Below are positions 23,501 to 36,360 of a DNA stretch of 64,000 bases, one piece after another. Origin of the DNA: Prosopocoilus inquinatus (lineage: Eukaryota > Arthropoda > Insecta > Coleoptera > Lucanidae); the NCBI GenBank assembly GCA_036172665.1, contig CM069870.1, positions 26,696,001-26,760,000 of the forward strand, read 5' to 3'. The notes below the pieces were generated by a model, which worked only from the letters and a program-made list of their open reading frames with translations, was not told the origin of the DNA and did no database searches. A program made the position numbers and the translations under genes. The stretch's first letter is position 1, and each line of letters begins with the position of its first letter.

Positions 23501-24889
23501 TAAATTTATTTTCACAAAATTCATAATCGGATGGTTGACCAAGTTTCAAATTAGGCTTCAGAAATTGTTCGAGAACATCCCACTCGGTCTAATAATTAGA
23601 TACATAACACCTACTCGACGTAGCCGATTCGCCGTCGCCTATTCGAAATAGAGCTAATTCGACGTCGTCTTGATTCGCCGCTACAATTTTATTCAGCTTG
23701 CTGATGAGTTTTAAAACTTTTCTGATTACACTGACCTGCATTAATTTCGATGTTTCTGAACTAGACTTGTTCTGGACTATCTTACATAATTCTAAACTAT
23801 TTTGCAAAATTCATAACCGGCGTCTACTTTCTCTATCACGAAGTTTCTTGTAATTAAAAAAATTGGTTACTTGAAATTGATATTAAAATACATCGCGTGA
23901 ACATCTCGTGGATCGTAGTTATAGAAGCTGATAGATTACTGCTTGGACACTACATATTGGGGACACTTGTAGAGTAAAAAATCTTGATAATCCGAGGTAG
24001 GTATGGCTTTCGTTTTCGAGTTAAAAATCAAAGTCAAATATCGAACAAAATTGTTTCAAAACCTCTGACAAGTTTTCAATACCGCAAACGTCATATGTCC
24101 CAGCCATAAATTTCGTTGAAGAATAGACGAATACATACATAGATACGATTTTGCACTTGCTTGCGTCTAATAATAAGTTGTATTATTTTAGAATTTAGAA
24201 CTTTACTACTTCGCTAAATTCGGAACTGATTTGGAACTGTGTAGGAATAAACTTATTGTCTGGCCTGGCCCTTAATTAACTGAATCTCTCTTTCTGCGAC
24301 AAGTTTTAACAGAACCATCAACTATCAACTTTCACATCTTAGCACAGATTCGTGCTGACTCATCTATTCGAGCATAAAAAAAATCTACTTTAATAGGCAC
24401 TTATTGGTACATCAATATCATTCAGCGATTATCAACAGTTCGGACTTTCTGAAATTTTTCAAAAATAAATGTACAGTTAATTTAAAAAAAAAATCGAAAA
24501 CAGTTAATTTTCTACGGTTTAATTCGTTCGTGTGATTATACTTACATTTGCTCTAAACTTGCTGCTTTGTCATGTGAAAAACTTAAAGCTGGAATTTTTA
24601 TTGGATCTCAGAAACAAATGCTTACGTTAGACTCGGAATTTGAAAAAAAAAGTGACCAACACTGAAAGAGAAGCGTGATCGAGCTTTTTTGAAAACGTTG
24701 TTAACAATTTTTTGAACAGCAAAAAAGCTTCTACGTAATTATAAACTCTTTTCCGGAAAATTTAGAAAAGCAAGCGAAGAATATGGAGAACGATTGCAAT
24801 CGAGACGTAAAAGAGACAGAGAAGATGTAAACAGAATACGAACATCTCGGCAATGCTCAGAATTACGAAATTTTCAAGAATCCTGGTAA
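20593..24889. other. No recognisable gene
   Basis: AT-rich DNA with poly(T) at about 21650. The minus frame at 23589-23807 has no domain; it overlaps loosely repeated ATTCGCCGTCGCC / ATTCGACGTCGTC words at 23627-23685. The Copia-type relic at 24890 may extend further upstream, but I cannot trace a gag or protease motif. Confidence 0.45.
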
Positions 24890-25800
24890 ACAAAAACTGC
24901 TTATACATCACAACAGAACCCAAACAGTTGAACGGAAAAATAGGACGCTGGTGCAGTGCCTGCTATTGGAATCTGGTCCAGCCTCAACTTTTGGGCTAAG
25001 GCTATTTCTGTGGCAAATACATCAAAAACAGATGTTTAACGAAAAGCCTGGACAAAGGAACCACATTCGAAAAATGGACAAGACGACGACCAAACTTCTA
25101 TTACTTTAGAACATTCGGCTGTAAGACTTAAGTGTTGGATAAAGATTTGAACGTACAAATTGCTTTGAAGACATCATAAGTTCAAATACAATCAATGGCA
25201 GATTGAAACTCCTCAACGAATATTATGAAGTTTATTGCAACTTGACAATTCGAATCAGAGGAACCAGTTCAAGATTCTTCTAATCAGCCGCATTTCCTCT
25301 ACTATATCAATCGCTGCAAGGAAAAAAACTTCAAACTTCAAAAACCAAATAGGAGTCAATTCCCTGCAATCAAAAAATCGCCTTTTCAAAACGAAGGCTA
25401 AGGCCCGATTTCTTCACCTACGAATAAATTTATCTGCCAGGTATCGGGAATTAGTCTAACGATAACCAAACGTATACTGAGATATCTCAAAGGTACTATC
25501 GTATTTGTCGATGCCGATTGGACTAACTGTTCTAGAAGCAGAAAGTCTTTCACAGGTTTTACATTTATTTTGAGTGGAACTGCAATCACCTGGGGATCTT
25601 GCAAACAGCAGACTGTGGCTCTCTCGACAACCGAAGCAGAATATATGGGATTATCTACTGCAGCAAAAGAGACAATTTACTTAATTGGCTTTCTGAAGGA
25701 ATTAGTATATAAATCACGAATGACAATCTCGTCGGGGAATCCGAATTTATTAAACCGTACTTGCGCTACATCAACGAATTTTATGTTTATTAGAAAATAA
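24890..25800 (+). pseudogene. Ty1/copia retrotransposon relic: integrase end to RNase H
   Basis: The order matches copia Pol. Near 24930 the integrase motif ERKNRTLVQCLLLESG is visible. A frame change follows and gives YFCGKYIKNRCLTKSLDKGT and FYYFRTFGCK. Most of the RT domain is missing. An open frame from about 25403 to 25800 then contains KRILRYLKGT joined directly to VFVDADW. About 25 residues that normally separate them are deleted. The RNase H signature SFTGFTFILSGTAITWGS is followed by VALSTTEAEYMGLS. The RNase H acidic residues are present, but without RT and with frameshifts it is not functional. Gag, protease and 5' LTR were not found. The minus frame at 25398-25604 is a shadow. Confidence 0.9.
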
Positions 25801-25849
25801 TTAACCCGCTTGCTTTCTCACTGTGTTTTCGTGAGACGCTGACTTTTTG

Positions 25850-26240
25850 ACAACTTTTAAAAAACGCACTTTGTGGCATGATTTTATAAATCAAGAGGAT
25901 GTAAGTAAATGGAATTCATTCATTCATTATTGAGTATTCATATTGCAGTAATTAGTATTTAGAATTTACTATTGTCATTTCCACGTATGACTTAATAAAT
26001 ATGGTAGTTTGTGAGTTGTGTTTTTTGACTGTCGGAGATAACAGTCGAGGCAAGCGACCTAGGATCGAGTCGGACACAGGAGACCAGAGACTTTAAATTT
26101 ACTCTTACTTTCGTTGCCTATATCCTGCCCTACAAGCGAGTGCTCGACATTTGTAATATGGTGACGGCAAACCGATCTTGACCCGGAGATCGTGACATGG
26201 TGGAGCGCACCCTTATATCGTGACAATATTGCCTTAGAAG
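25850..26240 (+). mobile_element. Possible LTR and primer-binding-site leader remnant
   Basis: About 50 bp after the copia RNase H lies a segment with TTTTATAAATC (TATA-like) and TTAATAAATATGG (polyadenylation-like). A transition ACATTTGTAA to TATGGTGACGGC at about 26148-26165 looks like an LTR end followed by a primer-binding region. It could be the copia 3' LTR, or part of an unrelated LTR element inserted next to it. No second LTR is visible, so the boundaries are rough. Confidence 0.3.
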
Positions 26241-26274
26241 GAGCCATTGAAAGTTCAGGGCTTAATAGAAAGCA

Positions 26275-26986
26275 ATGGAGTGTTTAACTAGAAAGGCAAA
26301 GGTCAAGAGTTTAAAAATCAATCAAGATAAAACAAAATATACGATAAGCTCTAGAAAGCAAAACAGTAAGCAAGATCTGAAAATAGGAAAAAATCATTTC
26401 CAAAAAGTTGAATATTTTAAATACTTACCGTGATAGTAATCGGAAGAAACGGTAGAAGTATAGAAATAAATGAATAAATTAAGGCCGGAAAGAAAGTATA
26501 TTGGAAATGCCATAAACTGTTGAAAGACAGAAACCTCACTAAAGTAACACAAATGAAAATATACAAATGGACAATTAAACCAGTAATAATATAGCTGAAA
26601 CAATGTGTTTGACAAATAAAGACGAAGAGAAACTGAGAATACTAGAAAGGAGGATTTTAAGAACTATTTTAGGACCGAAGAAAATACAAGGCGAACCATG
26701 AAACCATGAGATAAGTAAGTTAATAGGCGGAAAAGACATCATAAGATGCATTAAAGCACAAAGACTAAGATCGCTTGGACTTATACAAAGGAAGGTAACA
26801 GACTGGAGACCGACGGAAGATAGACCAAGAGGAAGACCCAAAACCAGATGACAAGACCAGGTAATGACAACGTGGAAACACACCACAATTTGTAGAAACA
26901 ACAGAAGGAAGATGCCCCGCGATAACCAGATCTAAAGAGCTCAGCAAGTGAGCGATTCATGCTCCGACAGGAGCGACAAGCCATTA
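26275..26986 (+). pseudogene. LINE ORF2 C-terminal relic (GRP-W type)
   Basis: Frames on the plus strand give KAGKKVYWKCHKLLKDRNLT, TKVTQMKIYKWTIKPVII, DEEKLRILERRILRTILGP and RLRSLGLIQRK, then RPRGRPKTR near 26825. This succession is the RT-thumb to C-terminal region of an insect LINE type often labelled endonuclease-reverse transcriptase. The palm is absent and many stops interrupt it. The relic ends at a MITE arm starting at 26987. Minus frames at 26394-26984 are shadows. Confidence 0.75.
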
Positions 26987-27105
26987 TACTGGGTGTCTCA
27001 AATCGTTCGGCAGAGATTGAAAGGGTAGCTGTAGGAGATCAAAATATTTTTTTTTCCTTTACACTTTTGACCAAAACCTAATAATAAGAAAGTTATAGCC
27101 GTTTT
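26987..27105 (+). repeat. Solitary left arm of the TACTGG-TGTCTC MITE
   Basis: TACTGGGTGTCTCAAATCG, then GAGATTGAAAGGGTAGCTGT and AATAATAAGAAAGTTATAGC, match the arms of the complete MITE at 52202-52505. TA precedes it at 26985-26986. The opposite arm is missing. Both MITE loci follow directly after a LINE C-terminal relic. Confidence 0.75.
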
Positions 27106-27460
27106 AGTTTCTTAATTAATAAAACTTATTTCACTTTACTTACTTTAGTATTAAATGAACTCTAAATTTATCAAAACCTTCATTCACAAAATGTCTAAGT
27201 CGATGTGTTTTCTAATTTTATTTTAATTAGTCAACGCTTCTCAACAATATAAAAAGCCGTTTTTGGATATTAAAAACAAATCAAAAAATATAGTAAAGCT
27301 TCTCTTACAAAACTAAAATAACGCAAAATTCCCTTAGCAGTTGTTTGCTTATATTTGCACCTGATGGCATATATCCCGTTTGGGAATTTTTGAACAGCCT
27401 CTTAACCAGTTTTTTTTTTTTTTTATTTTAGACACTCGTGAAATAGTGAACACGCGAATT

Positions 27461-27720
27461 CTCCTTGAAAATGGATTTCTTTTCCAAACATATTTAAACA
27501 AATTATGTCACATGATTTTTAAGGAATGAACAGGTTTGAAAACCTGACCTACAATTCAATGACTTCAAATTCTGAACAGGTTTGAAAACCTGACCTACAA
27601 TTCACTGACTTCAAATTCTCTTTAAAATGGATTTTTTTCCAAATATATCATCTAGTCAACTTATGTCAGATAATTCTTAAAGAAGATTTGGAAACTTAAT
27701 CTACAATTTAGCAACTCAAG
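27461..27720 (+). repeat. Tandem duplication with a 46-bp perfect-type subunit
   Basis: The units 27528-27573 and 27574-27619 (containing GAACAGGTTTGAAAACCTGA) are identical except for one base. A wider, older ~150-bp duplication joins 27461-27527 with 27617-27720 through shared AAATGGATTTCTTTTCCAAA-like and TTATGTCA words. The 16-bp palindrome CAGGTTTGAAAACCTG occurs in each unit. Confidence 0.85.
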
Positions 27721-28865
27721 GCAAATCTGTTGTATTAACTGTTTCTGCACCTCTTACAGATTACGAGACCTTATACAGTGGCCTCTTAATTAGTTATAAC
27801 GTTGTATACACATTTAGTACCTAATGAGATGACTTCCTAACACAGCAGAACAAATTATCACGTGCCATCAAACTGGATAACTAATTTTGGGTAACTTTGG
27901 AAACTATTTTTGAAGTGTCGAGAAATATTTCAGTAGGTCGATGGTCGATGTACATTTTAAGTCCCTGGACAAGGCACTGTTTTATCAAAGAAGTTTACTT
28001 ACAAAGAGCATATTGATCAGAGAGTATACATTTTGTCCCGGTATGAAGTTAAGCAAACGATTAACAATATCAGCCCCAAGCAAATACGTTTCATGTGGCT
28101 TACACATGATTAAGTAACCTCTAGCCCGAAGTTATTTAAAATACATCCCCAGCGAAAACACTCCGCTTCCATACGGTAACAGTGACCGCAGAGTCCATTT
28201 TATATTCAAACCTTTCGGATGCATACATAATATTATGTCCTGCCAACTTATGCACGGCTCCATGGTAACGCTGGCGTTACACTCAGCCACTTTAAAGCAG
28301 AGTTATAAAATTTGTAAATTGCTACGCGTCGAAAATAAAAGGAAAACTTGATGGATTCGATATGGTAATGAATTTTAGTCGAGGGATGTACGTATCACTT
28401 ATTTCGTTATTTTAGGCCAGCGCTTTATACACTGATACATGCAAATTTATTCATAAACGTGTTAAGTGAATTAGTGCTTTTTATACGTCTTCCAGGAAAA
28501 ATTTTCCGCCTTTACATATCTTATGATATGATAATGACAACGTTTGAACGCTACCTACTCTTATTTATACAGTGAATAATTTATATTTTGTACACGATTT
28601 TTAAAGCATTTTTAAGCCATGATTATAAAACGTACTTAAGTATATTCTATTTATTTGGAAAAATATAAACTTGAAACCAAATGAAAATCGGAGGAAAACT
28701 TTAGTATCTGATTAGAGAAATTATTTAATTTGTTTAATACGATTCTCCTGACTATTTAATTCATCTCATGTTCATTAACCAACTGAAAAACTTAATTTTA
28801 ATCATTTCCATGGTTACAAAATAATGGCAGCGGTAATTGTACTGGTACAAATTACATCGAATATT
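27721..28865. other. No recognisable gene
   Basis: AT-rich DNA with no motif, domain or repeat structure that I can support. Confidence 0.5.
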
Positions 28866-29094
28866 GTACCGTATGATTTTTTAAATTTTAGATAAAGGGA
28901 GGCCCTGGAAAGCAAAACATATTATGCTAAATACATCAATAAATAAAAATTTATTGTAGAATTTCCAATAACTTTTGTAGTTCTGATTGTAGGTTTGCCC
29001 TTTCCTCTTTTCTTGCCCATACTATTATCCCCTACGGCTCAATTTAAATGTTCATGGCTAACCTTTATCTAAAATTTAAAAAATCATATGGTAC
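28866..29094. repeat. Foldback element, 229 bp with ~33-bp arms
   Basis: The left arm GTACCGTATGATTTTTTAAA continues to TTTTAGATAAAGG. Its complement closes the element at 29062-29094 with one mismatch. There is no coding potential. Flanks rich in GTAC(T/C)AGTAC words do not give a clear target duplication. Confidence 0.75.
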
Positions 29095-29376
29095 TAGTAC
29101 TAGAAGTGATAAAACGAGATTGAAGGTTTTGATTCATTAAATAGTCCTCCGAATACAATTCGTAGTCAATATTGTGCAGATCATTTTTGCGGTGATATTG
29201 CATACTAAATGAACTGTTTGGGTACTTCTCAAGATTTAAGAGTTTGATATTTTTGATATTAAGTAAAAATTAAAAAGATTAATTAATAGATATGTTACTT
29301 AGGTACTTTCAGGTCTTTCTCTCAGGATTTGAAAGTACTATAACATGAAACTTTAGGAAAATACAAATAATACTTA

Positions 29377-29596
29377 GGCCGGTATTCATAAACCAAACTT
29401 ACGCTATGCGTTCGTTTACAATTCGCCATAATTCATAATCTGTACGTATTTCCCGCATTTTTGGCGCATAATCAGTGAGAATTGAAGAAAAATTTTATGA
29501 ATTACTTTCCCAAAAGCCGGGAAATACGAAGGATTTATGAATTATAGCAAATTTTAAGTGAACGCATAACCTAAGTTTTGTTTACGAATACCGACC
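29377..29596. repeat. MITE, 220 bp, TTA target duplication
   Basis: TIRs of about 60 bp begin GGCCGGTATTCATAAACC on the left; the complement of the right end reads GGTCGGTATTCGTAAACA. Each arm also contains a GTTATGCGTTCACTT-like block and a CATAATTCATA end. The flanking TTA at 29374-29376 and 29597-29599 is identical. A 3-bp TTA/TAA duplication is the hallmark of PIF/Harbinger, so this is probably a non-autonomous member. Confidence 0.85.
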
Positions 29597-29599
29597 TTA

Positions 29600-32250
29600 G
29601 TCTTTGTTATTTTACTTTAGTTATTTTTATTTTATCTTAACAATGGCGATAATAAATTATCCAAAAACATTCCAATTCATTGCAAAATTATGTGTCGAAC
29701 ATTATACGAAGCATCTTCTCCTCTTCGTCTATCGTTCAGATTTCATTCATATTTCTTTATAAAATTGATATTATCAAGAAATCTGAGACTTAGTTGATGA
29801 CGTCAAAGCTTTTGCACCTTGAGTATACATTATAAGCTTTGTGAAAATGTATGGGGCCCAGAACGAAGAAAATAAATAATATTTTTTAAAGATTGAGCTA
29901 TTCATTTTTAATAAAAGTTTTAAAATTAATTAATATACTCTCTGGTTGACGTAATTTTAATTTAAATTTCAGTTAATGAAGAGCTGTTCAAATGACCAAG
30001 GTTGCTGCATTTGTATAGCGTGCATTATTCATGTCCGCATGGCAAGGATGAGTTGAAGGATGGAAACGTAGACGCAGACAGATCGTTCTTAGGGGAGATT
30101 TAGGATGTGTGCATAGAGGGATGTTGATGCCGTTGTTTACATGTTAAAACGTTACGAAATTGATAGGGAACGAATTCCATGTTTGCCGATTATTTTTGAA
30201 ACGTTTACGTCAATAAATAACTATTCATCCTGAAAATTTTAAATTCAAATATCCGTGCCAATACTTTTATCTCGCGAAGACAAAAAGTTTTCAACATTCG
30301 ACAACGCAGAAGGCGTGGGCGTGCTATGGGGTTGAATGTAAACGTCAGAAATACGATAATGTTTTCATTGTTCTAAATAAAGATACAAATAAAGTCGATT
30401 CTTCCATTATTTTTAGAAATATATTCCATCTTAATAATAATCAGAAGAATTATTATAAAACTACAAGAATAGAGAATTACACAAACAATTGTAAAACATT
30501 ATTAACGTTCTAGTGTAAATAAAATATGTTTTACAACCTTCTGTTTTACAAATAACATAATTTTCCACAATTTTAATGGAACTATATCACAACCAACGTT
30601 GTTATAAAGTTAATATACGAGTTTAGATTCATTACTCTAATGGCTAGTTGCGCAGCGGTGAAGCAAATTAACACAATAGGTAATTTTACTGTGTTAGGGA
30701 AGTCAGGTAAACAATTTAATATTTAACTAGAAGTCTTTCTTACAGTTTTACGGTGCAATGAAATTTGTATTATGAAAATAAATTGTACGTTAACTTTTAA
30801 TTACTGCAACTAAAAATAAGAGAAAAACTAACATAGCTACACTGTTTTATTACCCAGTAGTATCTTTGTGTCATTATTAACAGTAGTTTGAAACGTAAAA
30901 TTGAATTTGTAAATTTTACTCCAAAATAAATGAACAATGAAAGAAACATATAAATTTAAAGATGGAAAAAGTAAATGTCAGCAACCTATGTTATGCATAT
31001 AGTAAGATAATTTTATAAAGAAAACAATACAATCTCCAACGTAATGCAATATCTATGAATTCAGGTTACAAAATTAAAGGGCCAGTATCTCGAAAATTGT
31101 AAGAGATCCAAAATGGTTAAATTACAAAAAAAAGTTCGCTTTTTAGAAACTGTAACAGAAATATGCAAAACAATGTTGTAACAAACAGTAAACACACTAG
31201 TACTATTGAGCAGAAATAGAATTTACTGTCTTACTTTAAAAGTATTTTAGTATTTCAGATTCGCATTTTTTGAGTCATTCTATACGTAAAATCATATAAC
31301 AGAAAATCTTAAATACACACACTACCACCTCATACTGACCGCAATTGTTTTAGTAAACCTGAGAATTTTAAATTTCTTCATATTTTCTTTAATATTTATG
31401 AGTTGTTTCAATGCATGGCAAGAATTTCTTCATAACTTCATAAAATAATAATCCTATTTTATTAAAAGTATCTCTGAAGGCAGGAAATGACAATTTCTTT
31501 TATAAACAATTCATAAATTAGTTTTATTCGTCATTTCAGCCAGTTGAATGTTTGCCCTTTGTAAATCTGAACCAGATGAATACAATATCGGAGATTATAA
31601 TTAAAGTTTATCTTTAATTTTGCTAAAACGATTTTTAATTTTAATACTTTCAACTTATTTAGTTAAAAAAAAGGATAGCCTTTCTATTTTTTTTTTTTAA
31701 TTTTCGTGCGTTCTCTTTAAAAAAACTAATACGACAAAATATTTTTTATTGTCTTTTAAAAATAATTTTTAAAATAATGCTTTTAATTGAACAAAATGCA
31801 ACGGTAAAAGATAGTAAATATTGATTGTAAATAATTTGGTACCGCTTTTAGAAATTTCTAACGTAAAACAGATTTCTTAGCTTTTCCTTGTCGTTATTCA
31901 ATTTAAAAGAGATACGTGTGGTCAATTCTTTTGTTATTTATTTTATTCCCATCCGATGTAAAAATATTCTTGATTATTTTTTAAGTAATTCGAAACCAAT
32001 TCAATAAACGTTTTGTAAGTAAGAACAAAAATTATTTAAACGTTTCCGTTACGGACTGGATTACCGACTGTTTATAACCAGATTGATAATTATCAATATT
32101 CTATTCGGCTTAATAGGTACAGTCTTGGACTTAAAAGAAGTACATGCCTTTACAGCCCCTGTTTACTACTTTACCGCCCAACTATGTTAATCCGACCGAC
32201 TTAAGTTGAGAACAATAAAGGATAATTTAAACAATGCACAATACTTTATG
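29600..32250. other. No recognisable gene
   Basis: AT-rich DNA, with long A/T runs around 31670-31800. No frame or repeat is worth naming. Confidence 0.5.
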
Positions 32251-32254
32251 GGGG

Positions 32255-32312
32255 TATAAAATATCTGATAGGTAACAATTCACAATTGTAGTTCTGTGAT
32301 CAGGTGGTCAGT
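32255..32312 (+). promoter_or_regulatory. Possible TATA-type core promoter
   Basis: GGGGGTATAAAATATC at 32250-32265 is a strong TATA-box match. An arthropod initiator-like TCAGT follows at 32308-32312, about 53 bases downstream, which is longer than the usual ~30. The GC-richer CGGCGCCGTCGCTCG lies just after it. No coding exon is recognisable downstream, so this is a weak candidate. Confidence 0.22.
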
Positions 32313-32340
32313 CTCCTTTCGGCGCCGTCGCTCGTAGTGA

Positions 32341-35300
32341 AAACAATTTTTTCAATTTAACATCATTATTTCGAACTTTGACATTTTTGTAGTAAAAATA
32401 CCTAAAAAAAAACCGAACTGATTGAGCATTTACGCTTCCGAATTGTGTTATAAAAACACATGTAATAATAAAAAAAAATAAATTGTTAAATATTTGTTAA
32501 AACCTAAATGTTTTAACGTTACAACTTTTTTAACGAATATTTTATTTTTCACCATTTGTAATATAATCTAATACTTATAACATGAAAAGTATTACTAAAA
32601 CAAAACTGTGTTATACGAGTCTTCTAAATGTAACGGCAATAATTTATGCAGATTTTAGATCGCATTAATACTGTCGTCCGGTAAAGTAGTGGACAGAGGC
32701 CGAAAAGGCTTGGGCCTCTTTTAAGTCAAAGACTGTACCTACATGTCTATAAGAAATATTGACGAGAAAATCAATATTTTCTATAAGGAGTATTATTTTT
32801 ACTTTTGCTTTTCATTATTGCTGTATAATTGAAAATTATGTACAACAATATTTGAAAGTCGGGTTACAAGTTAGGAAAATGAATTTACTGTATTAAGGAA
32901 CATTAACTATGACTAAGGGTCGGACATTCCTAGGATATCTGGTAAAAACCAGTATAACGATAAACAAAGCAGCGGCGTAGATTTCAACGTCGCCGCTAAA
33001 CGGCGTTTGTGCCCACGTCACTCTCACTCTCGCGATCATTGCATCAGAAGCGACCGTTTGATGTAAATTGTGTGTGTAACATAATTGCCTTTATAGAGTC
33101 TTTCAAATTAATGATTATGAAAACATTATAAATCTTTAATGTAGCTTTTAAAAAGACTGGCATAATACATTTAATTCATATCAATTACAGCGCTGTCACT
33201 GCAAAAAGAATACGAGTTCATTTCGGAATGAATTGATTATGTAAATAAGTTTTTATATCCAGTCGACCAGAAGTGCAGTGGTTACTGCGTGTCGGATAGA
33301 TTTCTCGGGCCTCGACTGATTTATTATTTTGTTTTTACAGGACAGACGCGTTAAAAATTAGAACTTTTTCCGACTATGATCGCTTCAGCATATTCATAAT
33401 TCCTCGTATACTTAACGAAACCTTCCGCCTAAAATGCGCCTAGGTCTGACTATGACGGACTGTCTCTCTCACTTTGTACAAGATTTTACACAATTTTTAA
33501 TCTAATCTTGCAAGGTGTCATACGGGTCTTATAACTAAAACATGACTGCGACCACTAATATGTAGGTACTTATCTTTCTGAAACTCATCCCAAAAACACA
33601 CTTAAGTGAAAGCGGATACAATTCTCGGCCGTTTGTAAGCGAGAGCTAATTTCGCGTGGTTAAAGTTCAAAGAGATGGAGTACACAACCAAAGCTTCAAA
33701 ATGTCCTGCAGCTAAGCTGATGCAAATGCAAGTACAACTTAAACACGTTGTCGAAACTGAGATAAGTAGATGAACTATCAAACTTACCTATATTAGTCTC
33801 GTCGGATGTTTTGTTAAACAGCACGAAGCCGACGACTTAATTAGAAACGTGGTAGTAGCGTAAATGCATTAGCTGGATTATAAGAAAGTTTAGCTAATCA
33901 CAATCATAACCCCAACATTATTATAAATTTGTTTGCCAAAGATCGTCACGATAGGAACATTCTTCCTGTGTGACGAGTCAATATCAAATTCAGAAAACAA
34001 ACTTACCCTCTCGTTCTTATCTGCACAAAAAGAAAACATTGGCCAATGTCACTTTTTGTTGCTTTTTAGACACAGAGAATAATTTTGTAGTAGTAAAGAA
34101 AACTTAAGAAAATAGTAGTAGGATTAGTTATGTATTAAGGTTCACACAGATTGCGATTGCATTCTTCATTTTATAAATCTGTCAGCAGATAATAAGAATT
34201 AAGTCTTTTCTTAGCTAAATAAGGTAAAATTTTAATTTAATAAATTACCCTTTATATTGCCCACTCACAAATTACTCCCGATGCAAATGATTACTAATGA
34301 ATATTACAAAGAAAACTTTTTATTACAAACTGAATTCAAGTGGGTTGTAGAATAGCCCGTAACTTCCGGCGATCCTGAAATAGCTTTTGAAAAATGTTAA
34401 TTAGGGTTATGTACGTTCTTTATAGAAAGATATTGTTCAGTAATATCGCACTACAGGTTTATATTATGAGCAATTTTGGACCTTAATGCAAAGGACATAA
34501 GAAGGCGAGAGATTTGTCCCTCTTTAATTATTTAAAACTGTAATAATGTTGGTATGAATAATAAGCCAACCGTATATGGCCGAGAGGTGGGCAATACATA
34601 ATAAATGTTAAGGGTGTTTAATTATTTGGGAGTTGGTAACGTTCAGCGAGCTTGCGAATTTTGCTCGCTCCGTTGGCAGCATTTGACCTCTCTACATCGA
34701 AATTGAATCGTCGTTCGGATGGAGGGCTTTTTCCCGTCCGGCGCTTTTCTGTAGACGTCTCGTATTTGCTTCTTTTGTCTCGCTGACTTTTATTATTTCG
34801 TCTGATTAAATGCGGTGTACTGTCATTCTTAGTTTATAGATGTTATTTTTTATTTACTCACTTCTGTCAACAAGGTCCGCTTTAAACATTCATTTGATAA
34901 ATATAGTCGTTTGTCAAATGGAAAATAAAACTTCGCCGGCTTGTCTTACAGACTAGAACGTCCCAAGTCACCATTCGAGCTTATGCAAATGTTACACTCT
35001 TTAAGTGCGGTCTCCTTTCTTTGTAGCTTTAATTTTATATAACCTAAGTCTATATCATGTTCTGAATGTTTTATTTTAATGTAGAATGCTGGTTGTACTG
35101 CTCACAATTCAACATTCCAAATAAAATGGAACATATATTTTATCTGCATTCAATATACATATTATGTATTGTACTAAAAAAATTCATTAATCAAAAATAA
35201 TAACTTTATTGAACATACCTACACCGTTTGTAGAGTAATATGCAACAATCAATTTCAATTTTTTGTGATTGATTTTTATCTTACAATTAGACAAATAATA

Positions 35301-35440
35301 CGCTAAAAAATTACCCAGTGCTTGCAGATAAACTGTACGAAATCATCATTATTTTCTTCTTAAAGTGCAGTTTATGTCTTGTCTGTCAGATAAACTTGAA
35401 CAATAATAATACAAAGTTTTGCTATTTCTCATGATTTTCT
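32341..35440. other. No recognisable gene; some GC-richer islands
   Basis: Mostly AT-rich. AGCGGCG and its complement form a 7-bp stem around 32970-33000. 34620-34830 is GC-richer, with CpG words such as GAATCGTCGTTCGG, but has no reading frame signal. 33000-33060 contains repeated CTC/CGC words. Confidence 0.45.
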
Positions 35441-35501
35441 AATGCTATTCATAAAAAAAATTAATCGATTCCGCACTTGATGGAAATTCATGATCAAAAA
35501 T

Positions 35502-35562
35502 AATACAAAAGCAATAATGATTTCCACTAGATCTGGAGGAAATCATTTATTGTTTTTGTATT
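35502..35562. repeat. Strong hairpin, ~24-bp stem
   Basis: AATACAAAAGCAATAATGAT continues to TTCC and pairs with the segment ending at 35562, with one bulged base and one mismatch. The 12-base loop is ACTAGATCTGGA. The 12-bp word GCTATTCATAAA occurs on each side (35442-35453 and about 35564-35575), so this may be a tiny transposon relic. Confidence 0.65.
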
Positions 35563-35674
35563 AGCTATTCATAAAGTTTTACTTAATAACACATTTTATT
35601 TTAAAACTAACATTAGCGTTTTATTTTCTCTTTAATTTTATTTCTGCGTGCATTACTCTAAATTAATGGATTTA

Positions 35675-36103
35675 GGCCTTGTTTCTGGAAGTAATTTTAA
35701 TCAGTCCATTAAACTAACTAATTGTTAAATTAACGAGGCCATTAAACCAAATTGAACATCAGGTTAGCATGATTTTGTTTGATCCTCAACTAATAGTTAT
35801 TCTAATGGTGAGTAGATGGCACCACTATCGTTCTAGTAACTTGAATATTTCTTGCGCCAAATTTCGTTTCCACAATTAAAAATTGGAAAGCTAAAAATGA
35901 GAGTAACACGCGTAAAGGACGAATATTTCACGGAAAGTGAAAAAGTATTATTTGAATCGATTTATAGGAAAAAGTTTAGGTTATGTAGATTGCATATGCA
36001 CCTGTTAAGTTAGCGGACCTGTTTAAATTAACTAACCACATTTCCTACTTTAACGAGTAGTTAACCTAGTCGAGCCATTAAATTCGTTCCAGAAACAAAG
36101 TCT
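35675..36103. mobile_element. ~430-bp TIR element (TTGTTTCTGGAA ends)
   Basis: The left end reads GGCCTTGTTTCTGGAAG; the complement of the right end reads AGACTTTGTTTCTGGAACG. Both are followed by an AATTTTAAT-like stretch. A short frame at about 35896-35990 (MRVTRVKDEYFTESEKVLF) faintly resembles the start of a Myb/SANT-type domain from Harbinger-like elements, but this is only a resemblance. Target duplication is not clear. Confidence 0.6.
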
Positions 36104-36106
36104 CAT

Positions 36107-36360
36107 GGCAGTTTTCATAATCAGACTTTAAGAGAGCTTTAATTTAAAGTCACTTTACGAATAGAGAAACAAATGTATTTTTATAGGTTAAAGTAACTTT
36201 ACATTGAGGGCCGATTTCATAATAGGACTTTAAATTTAAAGTCACTTTAACCTTAAAAAACACATTTATTTCCCTATTCTTAAAGTGTCTCTAAATTAAA
36301 GCTTCCTTAAAAGTCTAATTACGAAAATGGCGTTTGATGTCCTGTTATGAAATTGGTCCT
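36107..36360. repeat. Overlapping palindromic MITEs (TTTCATAATAGGACTTTAAA type)
   Basis: 36107-36332 folds into two imperfect ~110-bp arms; both contain CTTTAATTTAAAGTCACTTTA-like blocks. Offset from this, 36208-36360 has its own ends: GGGCCGATTTCATAATAGGAC on the left and, in complement, AGGACCAATTTCATAACAGGAC on the right. Either one element is nested in another of the same family, or one duplicated its arm. A distant relative is at 58500-58646. Confidence 0.7.

Noticed and set aside
26575..26984. Several overlapping hydrophobic minus-strand frames
   Set aside because: They are antisense to the LINE relic at 26275-26986; the plus strand carries the recognisable domains.
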